From: Pseudomonas poae
Lineage (GTDB): Bacteria; Pseudomonadota; Gammaproteobacteria; Pseudomonadales; Pseudomonadaceae
DNA length: 64,000 bases
Assembly: GCA_028869255.1 (NCBI GenBank)
Contig: CP110972.1
Location: 2,485,001-2,549,000, forward strand
Direction of reading: 5' to 3'
Numbering within the stretch: the stretch's first letter is position 1; each line of letters begins with the position of its first letter. Under the pieces are notes generated by a model that was given only the letters and a program-made list of their open reading frames with translations, ran no database searches and was not told the origin of the DNA. Both the position numbers and the translations under genes were made by a program. This document shows positions 17,336 to 26,083 of the stretch, piece after piece.

Positions 17336-18415
17336 CTACGGTGCGCCCTTTGACCTGAGCAGCCGAACAAACACCCATGAGATCGCCTGAAATTCTTTGG
17401 GGGTCAGCGATTCGGTCGCTTCCTCCAGCATCCTGGCCAACCCTTCCTCTAGATAGTTTCGGGTGGTAGCCGCCGCCACCTGCAGCCTGGTAGTAGGGAA
17501 CTCGGCACTTTCAGATCGGGTGATCTGGTTTATAAGCTTGCCTTCTTCCGGCGTGATGAGCCCGTACGCGATTCCCAACAACCAATACGCTACCGCAATT
17601 TCCCGCGGGCTCGCGGTGTCAATCGAAACCTGAGGCGATGTGATCCTTTCAGTTATGCCGCTACTGGGGGATCTGAAAGGAACATGAAAATAGGTACGCG
17701 CAATGCCTGGGCTCAACCGATAATAGGTGGATGAGTGTAGCCATAATCCCATCAAAAACTGTAAGCCGCTGCCCACTTGTCCATTCCCGGCTTTTTCGCC
17801 AGCTTTATCGCAGAGGACACGTTGGTACCAGTGCTGAACCCGCTGAGTCAGCAGCAACAGCTTCCGGTTATTCGCGACTACTGAATCAGGCGCTGCCCTT
17901 CGCAGGGCAAAATCAACGTCCAGTCGAGACAATGGGCTATCTAGATACTCCTAGTAGCCCTGCCATCCCCGATCCCGTAGATCCTTTGGCCGCTCAATAA
18001 GCCGGGTAAGGAGGACAGGACGATCGTGAAGTACGCACACAGATGCGCCGCGCATTTTCCATGACTTTCGCCAGATTGGTGTCTGGCAGGCGCTGATGTC
18101 GTTCTGAAAACACAACCGGCAATATTTATTGTCTACTCCGGACGGGACTGTGTGGGATTCAACCATCTCAAACTGAGCAAGGATTTGGGGCCTATGATTG
18201 CACTTGAACAGATCTAGAAATGCAGAAGATTTGTAAATCAGATCTAAATCACCCTTCACTCCGGGGTCTCGGGCCGCCAGGCGTAGGATTTCTGTCTCGA
18301 AAGTCGAATCGACGTAATTTAGATGGAGCATCCGGTTCAACCACGACGACAGTGATTCGTCGTGCAGTGGCTTCAGGAGCCCGTAAAACGCACGCACCGT
18401 CGAGCCCCTACTCAT
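17336..18415 (-). pseudogene. tniQ: TniQ/TnsD-like target-selection protein with an in-frame amber stop
   Basis: The N-terminal 154 codons carry the TniQ signature: KPLHDESLSSWLNRML near the start and a zinc-finger-like region YCRLCFQND...C...CVLHDRPV. A TAG at 17951-17953 interrupts the frame after DRGWQGY. The same frame continues as EYLDSPLSRLDVDFALRR for another ~200 codons to 17336. Without the stop the protein would be about 359 aa, close to known TniQ. TniQ recruits the transposition ATPase to its target site. The gene overlaps the upstream ATPase-like gene by 8 bp. The element is probably no longer able to choose targets normally unless the stop is suppressed. Confidence 0.8.
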
Positions 18416-19247
18416 TGCTTACGGGTGGCCCGTCGCCAGCCCCGTCTTCGAAATCTTCGTCGTGCTCGTTCTCGACAAGCAACTGCTGATAGACCTTGCT
18501 CCGTGAGGCTCGAGCGATGGCGCCACGCTGCAGATACAACCACTGAATAATCCTGACTGTAAGGCCTATCAGTCCATGTGATTCGCGATACAACTGGGAG
18601 ATATCAAGCGACATGAGGAGGTCTGAGCCCAACGAATATGCCTGACAGACTCTTTCCACGAAAGCTTGGTAGTCCTGATCAAGCTTCATCGGTTGCAGCA
18701 CCTTGATCTCGCTAGGAATGCCAGCATCCACGAGTCTTGCATGGTGGAGCTCTACTGCGTCAGTAAGCCCACTAAGTATGAGCAAGGGCGGACGCCGCAG
18801 GCGGGGAATGCTCAAAAGTGTCTCCATGTTAGGACGGACGCCCCGATACTCAACGTCTTTGTATTTCTGCGCATCCTCCATGACTAATACATCGTACTGC
18901 CGCAACTCTAAAATCCCGGCGCACATGTTCGATAGGCCATGGAAGCAGGGTATGGAACTTACCGTACCCACCCCCAGGCAATGGAGCAATTTAGCGTGCA
19001 AGTATTTGTTCCCAGGAAACGGGGTGTCATCCAGCATCAGCACTCGCTTTCCATCCTTACGCGCTCGGGCGGATACTCTTTCCATCAGCATGGACGACCC
19101 GGCCCCCGATAGTCCGGTGATGCAGATGGCCCGGGGCATCGTTCCTTGATGCTCGGCAATCGCAGCCAGACAGTCCCGTAAGACCGAGTCATTGCTAGTA
19201 TTCGCAATCCACGGGGACAAGTCCCCAACAGGTCTGATGGCTCGCAT
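18408..19247 (-). CDS. Second TniB/TnsC-like AAA protein with a defective P-loop
   Basis: This 279-aa protein has an AAA-type core similar to TniB/TnsC. The nucleotide loop reads GLSGAGSS (45-52), lacking the Lys normally found before Ser/Thr. The Walker B region is VLVMEDAQKYKD and sensor 1 is LLILSGL. It lies 3 bp after the canonical TniB gene and overlaps tniQ. The loss of the P-loop lysine suggests weak or no ATP hydrolysis and a structural or adaptor role, perhaps linking TniQ to TniB. Tn5053-type elements normally have only one such ATPase. Confidence 0.7.
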   Translation of the reverse strand: MRAIRPVGDLSPWIANTSNDSVLRDCLAAIAEHQGTMPRAICITGLSGAGSSMLMERVSARARKDGKRVLMLDDTPFPGNKYLHAKLLHCLGVGTVSSIPCFHGLSNMCAGILELRQYDVLVMEDAQKYKDVEYRGVRPNMETLLSIPRLRRPPLLILSGLTDAVELHHARLVDAGIPSEIKVLQPMKLDQDYQAFVERVCQAYSLGSDLLMSLDISQLYRESHGLIGLTVRIIQWLYLQRGAIARASRSKVYQQLLVENEHDEDFEDGAGDGPPVSNE

Positions 19248-19250
19248 TCC

Positions 19251-20237
19251 TCACTCACTCGTTGCCATGGTGATCCGCGCATTCTGGATCAAGAGGGCCT
19301 GAGCATCGGCTTTCCCATGAAGCCTATCTGCTGCAGTTTGGAGGCTCACGACATCGATGTACTCCTCACCCGAAATAACGGCGTGGCGACATGCCTCCTT
19401 CAAAATGTCGATCATGGTTCTCAGTGAGCTGCACTTGCTACGAGCCCGGAATTTTTTACCCTTCTGTGTCTTGGCTCCAACACGCGCAGGCAACGCCAAT
19501 TCGTACAGCTTGTCGCGGAAAAGGGTTGATGACACTCCGGATGGAAGTCGCAGGGGCATGTAGCACATGAAGGACGCAATGAAGGATGCAAGCAGATTGT
19601 CTTTTTCCCATTCAGGCAGCTCAGTCGTGCGATGCCCGTAACGCGACTGAATCTGGTCGTCGAGCTCCAGCATATCCTGGAGCTCGTTGGTACCGCACAG
19701 GATCACATTCAAGCCCCAGTCCTGATTAGAGAAGCCCTTCAATGCCTCGAACATATTGTGGAGCCGCTGGCTCGTCACGCGCCGGTCAAGACCATGGGCT
19801 TCGTCGAAAATGACTGCGCGGATATTGAGCCGTCGGACAGACTGCTGTGCTTCTGCGTAGTCTCTGGGACTGAAAGTGTAAGCCTTACCACGGACAATCA
19901 TCCCCAGTTCCTGCAGGAACCTTTTCTCCAGATCGACACCTTTCTTGCGATTGGACAGATCGATGTACATGACCTTTCCTGCCCAACCTCCCTTGTCGGA
20001 AGAGCTCTCCTCGCTCCACCGCTGAGCGAGCCTGCTTTTTCCGACGCCAGGAGCCCCGATAACGGCCATCCCGGGATTCGCCTTTACCCTCGGCAACGAC
20101 ACCAGAAGCTTGGCGCATTCAGTCAGCGCGGTACCGTAGGGATGGGGTACCCACACATCTCGGTAGCACAAGAGCGCGCGCTCTTCGGGTGGCAGGAGTA
20201 AATACTCGCGGGTCTTCCTGGTGAGGTGATCGTTCAT
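19251..20237 (-). CDS. tniB: TniB/TnsC-like transposition ATPase
   Basis: This 328-aa AAA+ ATPase has Walker A GAPGVGKS at 61-68, Walker B AVIFDEAHGL with DEAH at 145-148, and sensor 1 NVILCGTNELQ. This is the TniB/TnsC regulator family, which binds target DNA as filaments and activates the DDE transposase. The start ATG overlaps the tniA stop by 4 bp, showing translational coupling, and the next ATPase-like gene follows after 3 bp. The gene is intact. Confidence 0.88.
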   Translation of the reverse strand: MNDHLTRKTREYLLLPPEERALLCYRDVWVPHPYGTALTECAKLLVSLPRVKANPGMAVIGAPGVGKSRLAQRWSEESSSDKGGWAGKVMYIDLSNRKKGVDLEKRFLQELGMIVRGKAYTFSPRDYAEAQQSVRRLNIRAVIFDEAHGLDRRVTSQRLHNMFEALKGFSNQDWGLNVILCGTNELQDMLELDDQIQSRYGHRTTELPEWEKDNLLASFIASFMCYMPLRLPSGVSSTLFRDKLYELALPARVGAKTQKGKKFRARSKCSSLRTMIDILKEACRHAVISGEEYIDVVSLQTAADRLHGKADAQALLIQNARITMATSE

Positions 20238-22234
20238 ATGTCCTCATCCAACTCGGCGATGATGATCGGCATAGGCTTAGTTGGCTTCGCATCATCGGGT
20301 TCACTGGGCGCTTGCGTCGGCCCGAAATGCCCCATACGCTCGAGCTGGGCGACATCCTCCTGAGCCTTCTGGATGGCTTTAGCCTCCTTCTTGCCCTTCG
20401 CCTTGATGATGTTGAGTTGCTCCTGAGCATCCAGGCGCTTGTCATCAGCGTCGGTGTCTTCACGCCTTGCCTTCAGGATCATCTTTTGCTCAGCTAAAGT
20501 GAGTGGCTCAGTGTGCGGATTGACCAACCAGAGGGGATGCCAGTGATCTTTATGAAGCCCCCATATCCTGTGAAGATTATTTGGGTCGATCTTAATATAA
20601 ATTTTCTCGCCGACCATCTTGGAGAAAGGCCCGAACTTATAAACCAATTCGCGCGTAACAACACCATTACGTGCTACGGTTACCTCACGCCCTTCTAGAA
20701 TATCAATAACAAATCGGCCTGGGTCGGAGACTGTCGGCGGTGGAATTATCACGCCGTCGTGCAGACCATATTTTCGCTCAAAGCGCTGATTGGGCGACAA
20801 CTGATCTTTGCGACCTTTCTTGTTATTAAACTTACATATCCAGACGATTATGAGCTCGGTCAGTCTCTCTAATGTGTAAACTGCTTTTTTATGAGGCTTA
20901 TAACCAGGCCCCTTCTTAGTGGCAGAGGCTGTGGCACCATCCAAGGTTTGGACGAAGCTCCGGTTTAGTATCCCTAAGCCCCTCTCCACCCCGCCTCCCG
21001 ATTCAGGGCGCAGTCGTGGGATGTGCTTGATATCTTCGTGGTCGCAGGCAACCCTGTAGCTTTCGGCCATTAAATCAGATCCATGATCTACGACATATTG
21101 CACCGGCTTTCCATAGAGTGGCCAATGGAGATGAGAAAGTCCGAACTTAGCCAAAAGCGCCGTTTTGGGACATAAGGCCATATGTACGGCTGCAGATATG
21201 CTAGCGCGTTTTGGAGCGCCGAATAATAGTGCAAACCCCATGATGCCCTGTGTGTCTCGATCACGGACGAGCGTGAGAAAGGCCCTGCCCAAAGGGTCAC
21301 CCGTAGGAGAAAGCGCATGGCAGTCTAATGGCGTGTGGTCAATATCATGAATTCTCCCGGGATAGAACTCTTCCACAGTGGGTGTGGGATAATTACCGAA
21401 CTTCGCTTGCGCTGCTTCAGGCCCATCAGTTGACTTAAGCCGATCTCTCTCCGAAAGTGCATGCCAACGTCTCCACACAGTGGTACGGCTGGGAGGACGC
21501 TTGTTGATATTTTTGCACTGCAGCTGGATCTCATCCAGCGCCTCAGCGTCGTTGGCACCATAGTTAATACGATGACTATCAAACACTGCAGTGATTATCG
21601 CATCCACATCAGGGTCGATGCGTTTTTCACCTGGGCGTCTGCCATCTTTACCCGCTATCTGCGCTCGCCAATCAGGGTTCAGAAGATAGATGCGTTTTAT
21701 TTTGTGGAAGATAGTCGGGCCGACCTTCAATTCCGCCATGGCCTGGCGCTTGGAAATCGGATCGACCTTCGCGCAGTGCTGACGCATTATATCCGTTCGC
21801 CGTTGAGCCTCCGTTTCCGCCTCGCTCTCAGCTTCAGTAACCGGAACTGGCTCATGCTCACCCAGACTTGCTCGAAAGTGCTCGTGGTGCTCGGCCAATG
21901 CTGCGATGGCTGCTTTGTCAAAATGGCCATCCATTGTGACGACGTTCTTCTGAGAGACAGTACGGAAGGTCTCCACGCCGATTATCGTTTTGAGCCTGTA
22001 GGTGTTAGATGTGAGGTCGTAGGTGACCACTTCGTAAACCGAGAACGCCGGACTAGGGATTGATACTTCTTCAGCGGCCATTGGATCGTCGATGCCCGGA
22101 TTGCCCTCAACAGGCGTGGAATCCTGCTCTTCGCTGGGGGCGAACTCGCCTGGCGATCTCGCGACTTTAGCGTCGATGGCTTCACTGACTTCATCAACTG
22201 TAACTAGCTCACCGATACGCACCAGGGCGGTCAT
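20234..22234 (-). CDS. tniA: TniA/TnsB-like DDE transposase
   Basis: This 666-aa protein belongs to the Mu/TnsB/TniA transposase group. Residues ~150-260 hold helix-turn-helix DNA-binding segments (PISKRQAMAELKVGPTIF and RPPSRTTVWRRWHAL). The catalytic rve-type core has Asp299 in IHDIDHTPLD, Asp383 in VVDHGSD and Glu417 in GGGVERGLG; the last spacing of 33 residues fits a D,D-35-E enzyme. The Mu C-terminal beta-barrel follows (VARNGVVTRELVYKFGP), then a charged helical tail rich in Lys, Glu and Gln that may contact TniB. It cuts and joins the element ends. The gene overlaps both neighbours by 4 bp. Confidence 0.9.
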   Translation of the reverse strand: MTALVRIGELVTVDEVSEAIDAKVARSPGEFAPSEEQDSTPVEGNPGIDDPMAAEEVSIPSPAFSVYEVVTYDLTSNTYRLKTIIGVETFRTVSQKNVVTMDGHFDKAAIAALAEHHEHFRASLGEHEPVPVTEAESEAETEAQRRTDIMRQHCAKVDPISKRQAMAELKVGPTIFHKIKRIYLLNPDWRAQIAGKDGRRPGEKRIDPDVDAIITAVFDSHRINYGANDAEALDEIQLQCKNINKRPPSRTTVWRRWHALSERDRLKSTDGPEAAQAKFGNYPTPTVEEFYPGRIHDIDHTPLDCHALSPTGDPLGRAFLTLVRDRDTQGIMGFALLFGAPKRASISAAVHMALCPKTALLAKFGLSHLHWPLYGKPVQYVVDHGSDLMAESYRVACDHEDIKHIPRLRPESGGGVERGLGILNRSFVQTLDGATASATKKGPGYKPHKKAVYTLERLTELIIVWICKFNNKKGRKDQLSPNQRFERKYGLHDGVIIPPPTVSDPGRFVIDILEGREVTVARNGVVTRELVYKFGPFSKMVGEKIYIKIDPNNLHRIWGLHKDHWHPLWLVNPHTEPLTLAEQKMILKARREDTDADDKRLDAQEQLNIIKAKGKKEAKAIQKAQEDVAQLERMGHFGPTQAPSEPDDAKPTKPMPIIIAELDEDI

Positions 22235-22953
22235 GGCTCCATCCCCTTGATGTCAAAGATCAGTCCACGCGGAGTGGCGATCACTGTAGGGTCAGGGTCG
22301 CCCTGTGAGAGGAATGTCGTGATGTCATGGATTCGACGGAGCATGAGGGATTTCGTGGGTGCGCTCACCCCTGCTGTTGCGCAATAGATTTGGATCAGCC
22401 GGCACAGATCGACTTTGGTGCCCAAGACTTCGATTTGACCTGCGTCAGTGAGAACCAAGTTTGATGCCACCATTTCGGTGATGACACCTTCCCTGATGAA
22501 GTCCTCCTCATAAGGAAGGATCCTGGATGACGGTTCTGACTGTACTGGAGGTTTCAGGTGTCTGGTGTGCTGAGCTGGCTGGGGCTTGTGGGACTTCTTC
22601 GCTGCGACGCTTGTGTCTACCCGGCCAGCGCTCAAGCTCGTACGCCTAGCCATCCGCGCAGTGTAAAATGCTGACTCGTGGCTGGAAATGTAGGCGTACG
22701 CGGCTGCCACCAAATCCTCTTTCCCATCTAGGACATCGTGATTTCCTTTCGGGGTCTGTGCCACGATCAAGATGCGTAGACGCTCGACCGCGACCAGCGC
22801 CGGAATCACCAAAACATCCTTCTGCTTGGCAGTCCTGACTTGACCTTTACCCCACTTGAGGATGCGGACGCGAGCACCCGCTGAGACCTTGCCGGTGACG
22901 ATGTAAAGCTCGGGGTCATCTCCGTGCGTGACAAATGCGCCGACATAGGTCAT
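22231..22953 (-). CDS. Unknown first gene of the transposition operon (240 aa)
   Basis: This is the promoter-proximal gene, overlapping tniA by 4 bp, the position TnsA holds in Tn7. The catalytic Glu, Asp and Gln-x-Lys of TnsA are not evident, so it is not called TnsA. Residues ~10-55 look like a small SH3-like barrel (VSAGARVRILKWGKGQVR). A Lys/Pro/Gln-rich linker follows (~115-140), then a predicted helical C-terminal domain (LCRLIQIYCATAGVS). It may be an accessory DNA-binding or regulatory factor for the transposase. No clear homologue was recognised. Confidence 0.65.
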   Translation of the reverse strand: MTYVGAFVTHGDDPELYIVTGKVSAGARVRILKWGKGQVRTAKQKDVLVIPALVAVERLRILIVAQTPKGNHDVLDGKEDLVAAAYAYISSHESAFYTARMARRTSLSAGRVDTSVAAKKSHKPQPAQHTRHLKPPVQSEPSSRILPYEEDFIREGVITEMVASNLVLTDAGQIEVLGTKVDLCRLIQIYCATAGVSAPTKSLMLRRIHDITTFLSQGDPDPTVIATPRGLIFDIKGMEP

Positions 22954-23016
22954 TACAACTTACCTCAAGTGAGTAATATTCTTTAAGGTTTAGCAGCAAT
23001 TAAGGGCGGTGCAACT

Positions 23017-23131
23017 GGAAATTTCGCAAGTTTATAAGCTATTGTTTTATACACAAATATTGATTTTTGTGTTTCGCGAACTTGTGAAATTTGCGTTTTG
23101 AAAAATCGGTGGTTTGTGGAATTTTTGCGGG
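23017..23131. repeat. Related AT-rich repeats upstream of the transposition operon; candidate right transposon end
   Basis: Three similar sites occur: GGAAATTTCGCAAGTTT (23017-23033, the inverse of the others), GAACTTGTGAAATTTGCG (23078-23095) and GTTTGTGGAATTTTTGCGGG (23112-23131, weaker). Between the first two lies a palindrome, ACACAAA-N8-TTTGTGT (23051-23072). Multiple transposase-binding repeats near the gene-proximal end are typical of Tn7-like elements, but they could also be operators. The exact terminal bases and a matching left end were not found. Confidence 0.45.
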
Positions 23132-23224
23132 CAGTCGTAATGGTGGCAAGGGGTTAGGGTGAATGCGGAGGTTATTGGATACAGACACGTCAACACTGAC
23201 GCTTAACCCCATCGCAGCATTCGC

Positions 23225-23833
23225 TCAGTGTGCCCGTTCCATATCCTCAAACACGGACTGCACAGCATCACTCTGATCAGGCGGCGAAAGTTTAAACAGG
23301 CGATTAGCCGCGCTCAGGCTGAAGGTGAGTTTCATTGAGAGCAGCAGGCAGAGAACGGCGGGTAAAAAAGCCAACCAGGCTTCAGGTTGTCCAAGCCCGC
23401 CTAAGTAAAAATGTAGCCCCATGAATGCGGTGTAGACACCCAACCCAATCAAAATTACGTAGAGGGGTAAATTCCCGTAGGTCTTGGCATTGTTACCTTG
23501 TGCCATGCGTTGAAAGCGACGGCCGTCTTCGGATATATGCACAAAATCACGGGCGACGAGGTAGTCCTTGAGCGCTGCATAGGCATGGTCCTGATACCCC
23601 AATGCCAGGCGCAATGCTCGCGCATCAAGATTGATCCGCATATTAAAAGCCTCGCGTACGTCCATCACTAGCACCAGCGGGTGTGCCTTGCACCACTCTC
23701 CGGAATGGACCAGATCACGCAAGCGTTGTGTTCGCTGATGAGAGATGCTGGCCGTGGTGTGGCGCCATGTTACGTATAACGTCGAAGCGGGAATAAGCAA
23801 CGCGAAGACGGCTTGCCATACCTGAAAATCCAT
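23225..23833 (-). CDS. Hypothetical membrane protein (202 aa)
   Basis: One hydrophobic segment lies at the N-terminus (VWQAVFALLIPASTLYVTW) and two more around residues 124-172 (LPLYVILIGLGVYTAFMG and WLAFLPAVLCLLLSM). Between them is a ~95-residue cytoplasmic or periplasmic domain with AFNMRINLDARALRLALGY. The family is not recognised. It begins 14 bp after the thymidylate-kinase-like gene on the same strand, so they are probably co-transcribed. It sits just outside the candidate transposon end. Confidence 0.65.
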   Translation of the reverse strand: MDFQVWQAVFALLIPASTLYVTWRHTTASISHQRTQRLRDLVHSGEWCKAHPLVLVMDVREAFNMRINLDARALRLALGYQDHAYAALKDYLVARDFVHISEDGRRFQRMAQGNNAKTYGNLPLYVILIGLGVYTAFMGLHFYLGGLGQPEAWLAFLPAVLCLLLSMKLTFSLSAANRLFKLSPPDQSDAVQSVFEDMERAH

Positions 23834-23847
23834 TTAAGGCTCCTTGC

Positions 23848-24513
23848 TCAAGATTGACTGAATATAGACTTCATCTCGACGCACTTGATAGTGGTTGCCG
23901 ATCGCTTCAGAACACCATAGATCTCAGAAACCACGTGCATCGTTGCCTCTTCGATTGTTCCTTCATTACGGCATAAAACCCAGCCATGGTCCGCAATCGC
24001 TTGCTCGAATGCGCGGGTACACGCGACATGCTGTTCCTGCGCATGAATCAGCGTACTGCCCAGGCCGCGACGGCGCGCCGCTGCCCTCCTCCATGAAATA
24101 TCAGGCGCGGTGACAACACCGACATGCAGATCTGGCACTTGCACGTTGCGATCCATGTTCAGCTGCAAAATCTCTGCAAACGGGACTATGTGGCGAAACG
24201 CGGCATCCGACGGGTACCAGCGATCAATCAAGATAATGCTGGCTGGTGGCTGTTTAACCAGCACCTGGTGGGAGATCCAGTGACGGCTATCCGCAAAGCG
24301 TTCGCATACTTCCAACTCCAGATCCCGCGTGGGATTCCTCACGAGTTTATTCACCAGGGCCATTGTTTGCGCTCTGTAGGGGTCGCTTTTGCTTTCGCAC
24401 AGTCGGATCACCGTTTGGTTATCTGCCCTCAGTACTTTGGTGACGGCCTCCAACAGTGTGGTTTTACCGACGCCCTTGGGCCCATCTAGAGAAACAAACA
24501 ACGGACGTTTCAT
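23848..24513 (-). CDS. Thymidylate-kinase-like P-loop protein
   Basis: This 221-aa protein has a P-loop GPKGVGKTT at residues 11-19, a Walker B-like segment SIILIDRWYPSDAAF in the position of the DRY/DR motif of dTMP kinases, and a lid-like RRAAARRRGLG. It is slightly longer than a typical Tmk and lies far from usual tmk neighbours, so it is probably not the housekeeping enzyme. It may phosphorylate a nucleoside monophosphate or another small substrate. A co-transcribed membrane protein follows 14 bp later. Confidence 0.7.
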   Translation of the reverse strand: MKRPLFVSLDGPKGVGKTTLLEAVTKVLRADNQTVIRLCESKSDPYRAQTMALVNKLVRNPTRDLELEVCERFADSRHWISHQVLVKQPPASIILIDRWYPSDAAFRHIVPFAEILQLNMDRNVQVPDLHVGVVTAPDISWRRAAARRRGLGSTLIHAQEQHVACTRAFEQAIADHGWVLCRNEGTIEEATMHVVSEIYGVLKRSATTIKCVEMKSIFSQS

Positions 24514-24735
24514 TCTTCACATCATGAACAGAGATAGGTGAGCACTCTAACATGCACTTTCACAGGTAAATTTGCTCCTCCCAGGAGTGACTGCACAAAT
24601 AAAGAGCACGCGTATGTGATTCGCGCATACCCCATTCTCAAACGTCATAATCCCCGGCCCGCCTGCATGGTAATCTCGCGCGACCACGAATAGACATTGA
24701 TCGTCACTTGACGATGACCAGAGCCAGGAAAGAAC

Positions 24736-25605
24736 ATGCCGAAAAAATCTCACTCAGCGCTACGCCGCAATTTCCGTGAATTGCTTGCAACACCCGCCTG
24801 CGTAGAAACCGCTTCCGTATTTGACCCGATGTCAGCGCGTATCGCCGCCGACCTGGGGTTTGAGGTTGGCATTCTGGGTGGCTCCGTCGCCTCGTTGCAG
24901 GTACTGGCCGCGCCCGATTTTGCGTTGATCACGCTGAGTGAGTTTGTTGAACAGGCCACCCGTATCGGCCGTGTCGCCCAACTGCCTTTTATTGCCGACG
25001 CCGACCACGGCTACGGCAATGCGCTCAACGTGATGCGCACCGTCGAAGAGCTTGAGCGCGCCGGTGTTGCCGCCCTGACGATTGAAGACACCCTGCTGCC
25101 CGCGCAATTCGGGCGCAAATCCACCGACCTGATCTCCATCGGCGAAGGCATCGGCAAAGTCCGGGCAGCGCTGGAAGCGCGGGTTGATCCCGAACTGGCG
25201 ATCATTGCCCGCACCAACGCCGGCGTGTTGCCGACCGAAGCGGTGATCGAACGCACCCTGGCCTATCAAAAGGCTGGTGCCGACGGGATTTGCATGGTCG
25301 GTGTGGCGGATTTCGAGCACCTGGAAAAGATCGCGCAGAACCTGACGGTGCCGCTGATGCTGGTGACCTATGGCAACCCTAAACTCAATGACGCCAAGCG
25401 TCTGGCCAGCCTCGGTGTGCGCGTGGTGGTTGCCGGCCACGGTGCTTACTTTGCCGCGATCAAGGCCACCTACGACAGCTTGCGCGCCCAGCGCCAGTTG
25501 ACTCACAGCACCGATAACCTCAGCGCGACCGAGCTGACGCACACCTACACGTTGCCGGAAAGCTACGTGGCCTGGGCGCAAGAGTTCATGGATGTAAAAG
25601 AGTAA
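24736..25605 (+). CDS. Oxaloacetate decarboxylase (isocitrate lyase/PEP mutase superfamily)
   Basis: This 289-aa (alpha/beta)8-barrel protein resembles the P. aeruginosa oxaloacetate decarboxylase PA4872. Mg2+-binding residues lie in the [13 protein letters not shown] region (around 85-97) and in [16 protein letters not shown]. The cysteine loop of true isocitrate lyases is absent. It converts oxaloacetate to pyruvate and CO2 in the cytoplasm. The ATG follows AGGAAAGAAC. Normal high-GC Pseudomonas coding marks the return to core genome. Confidence 0.85.
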   Translation: MPKKSHSALRRNFRELLATPACVETASVFDPMSARIAADLGFEVGILGGSVASLQVLAAPDFALITLSEFVEQATRIGRVAQLPFIADADHGYGNALNVMRTVEELERAGVAALTIEDTLLPAQFGRKSTDLISIGEGIGKVRAALEARVDPELAIIARTNAGVLPTEAVIERTLAYQKAGADGICMVGVADFEHLEKIAQNLTVPLMLVTYGNPKLNDAKRLASLGVRVVVAGHGAYFAAIKATYDSLRAQRQLTHSTDNLSATELTHTYTLPESYVAWAQEFMDVKE

Positions 25606-26083
25606 TCAGCTGAAAAACCGGTTCGCCGGCCGAGGCAGCCCAAGGTTCTCCCGCAAGGTCGAACCTTCATGCTCGCGCCGGAACATCCCCCGCGCTGCCC
25701 TCCTCCTCCAGCCATTCAGGCTTGGATCGAGTCATATAGCCATCGTGTTAAGTATGCATACAGCCTTACTTAACTAAGCACGAAAAAATCCGCCGCAGGG
25801 TGTGCGGCGGCAACCAAAGGCTTTTGTCCAAGCAGAGCGGCCAAGACAGCGCCAACGCTACACCCTCTGCCGGTTAAAAATAGTGAAGTTTAATTAATCA
25901 AGTTTAATCCTGCGCCTGGCTGCGGGCCGCGTGAACTGTGCTTAGAATCAGCTTCGGCAACCACGTCGAACACAATAAAAAACTTAACGCCTGACCTTAA
26001 AAACATCTGCCAAAACAACGGTGTGCGCCATCCAATAAGTGCGATGTTTGTGTGCGCGTTAATTATTCCGGGGAACTAATAAC
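25606..26083. promoter_or_regulatory. 478-bp intergenic region upstream of the porin gene
   Basis: No gene is seen. The region contains a spaced inverted repeat GTTAAGT-N14-ACTTAAC (25747-25774) and a direct repeat AAGTTTAAT twice with a 14-bp period (25886-25894 and 25900-25908) in an AT-rich stretch. These are candidate regulator sites for the downstream OprD-family porin. The 3' part just before 26084 is AT-rich and carries GGGGAACTAATAAC before the start codon. Confidence 0.4.

Noticed and set aside
22231..22953. Calling the first transposition gene TnsA
   Set aside because: Position fits, but the Glu, Asp and Gln-x-Lys catalytic set was not visible, so the gene is left unnamed.
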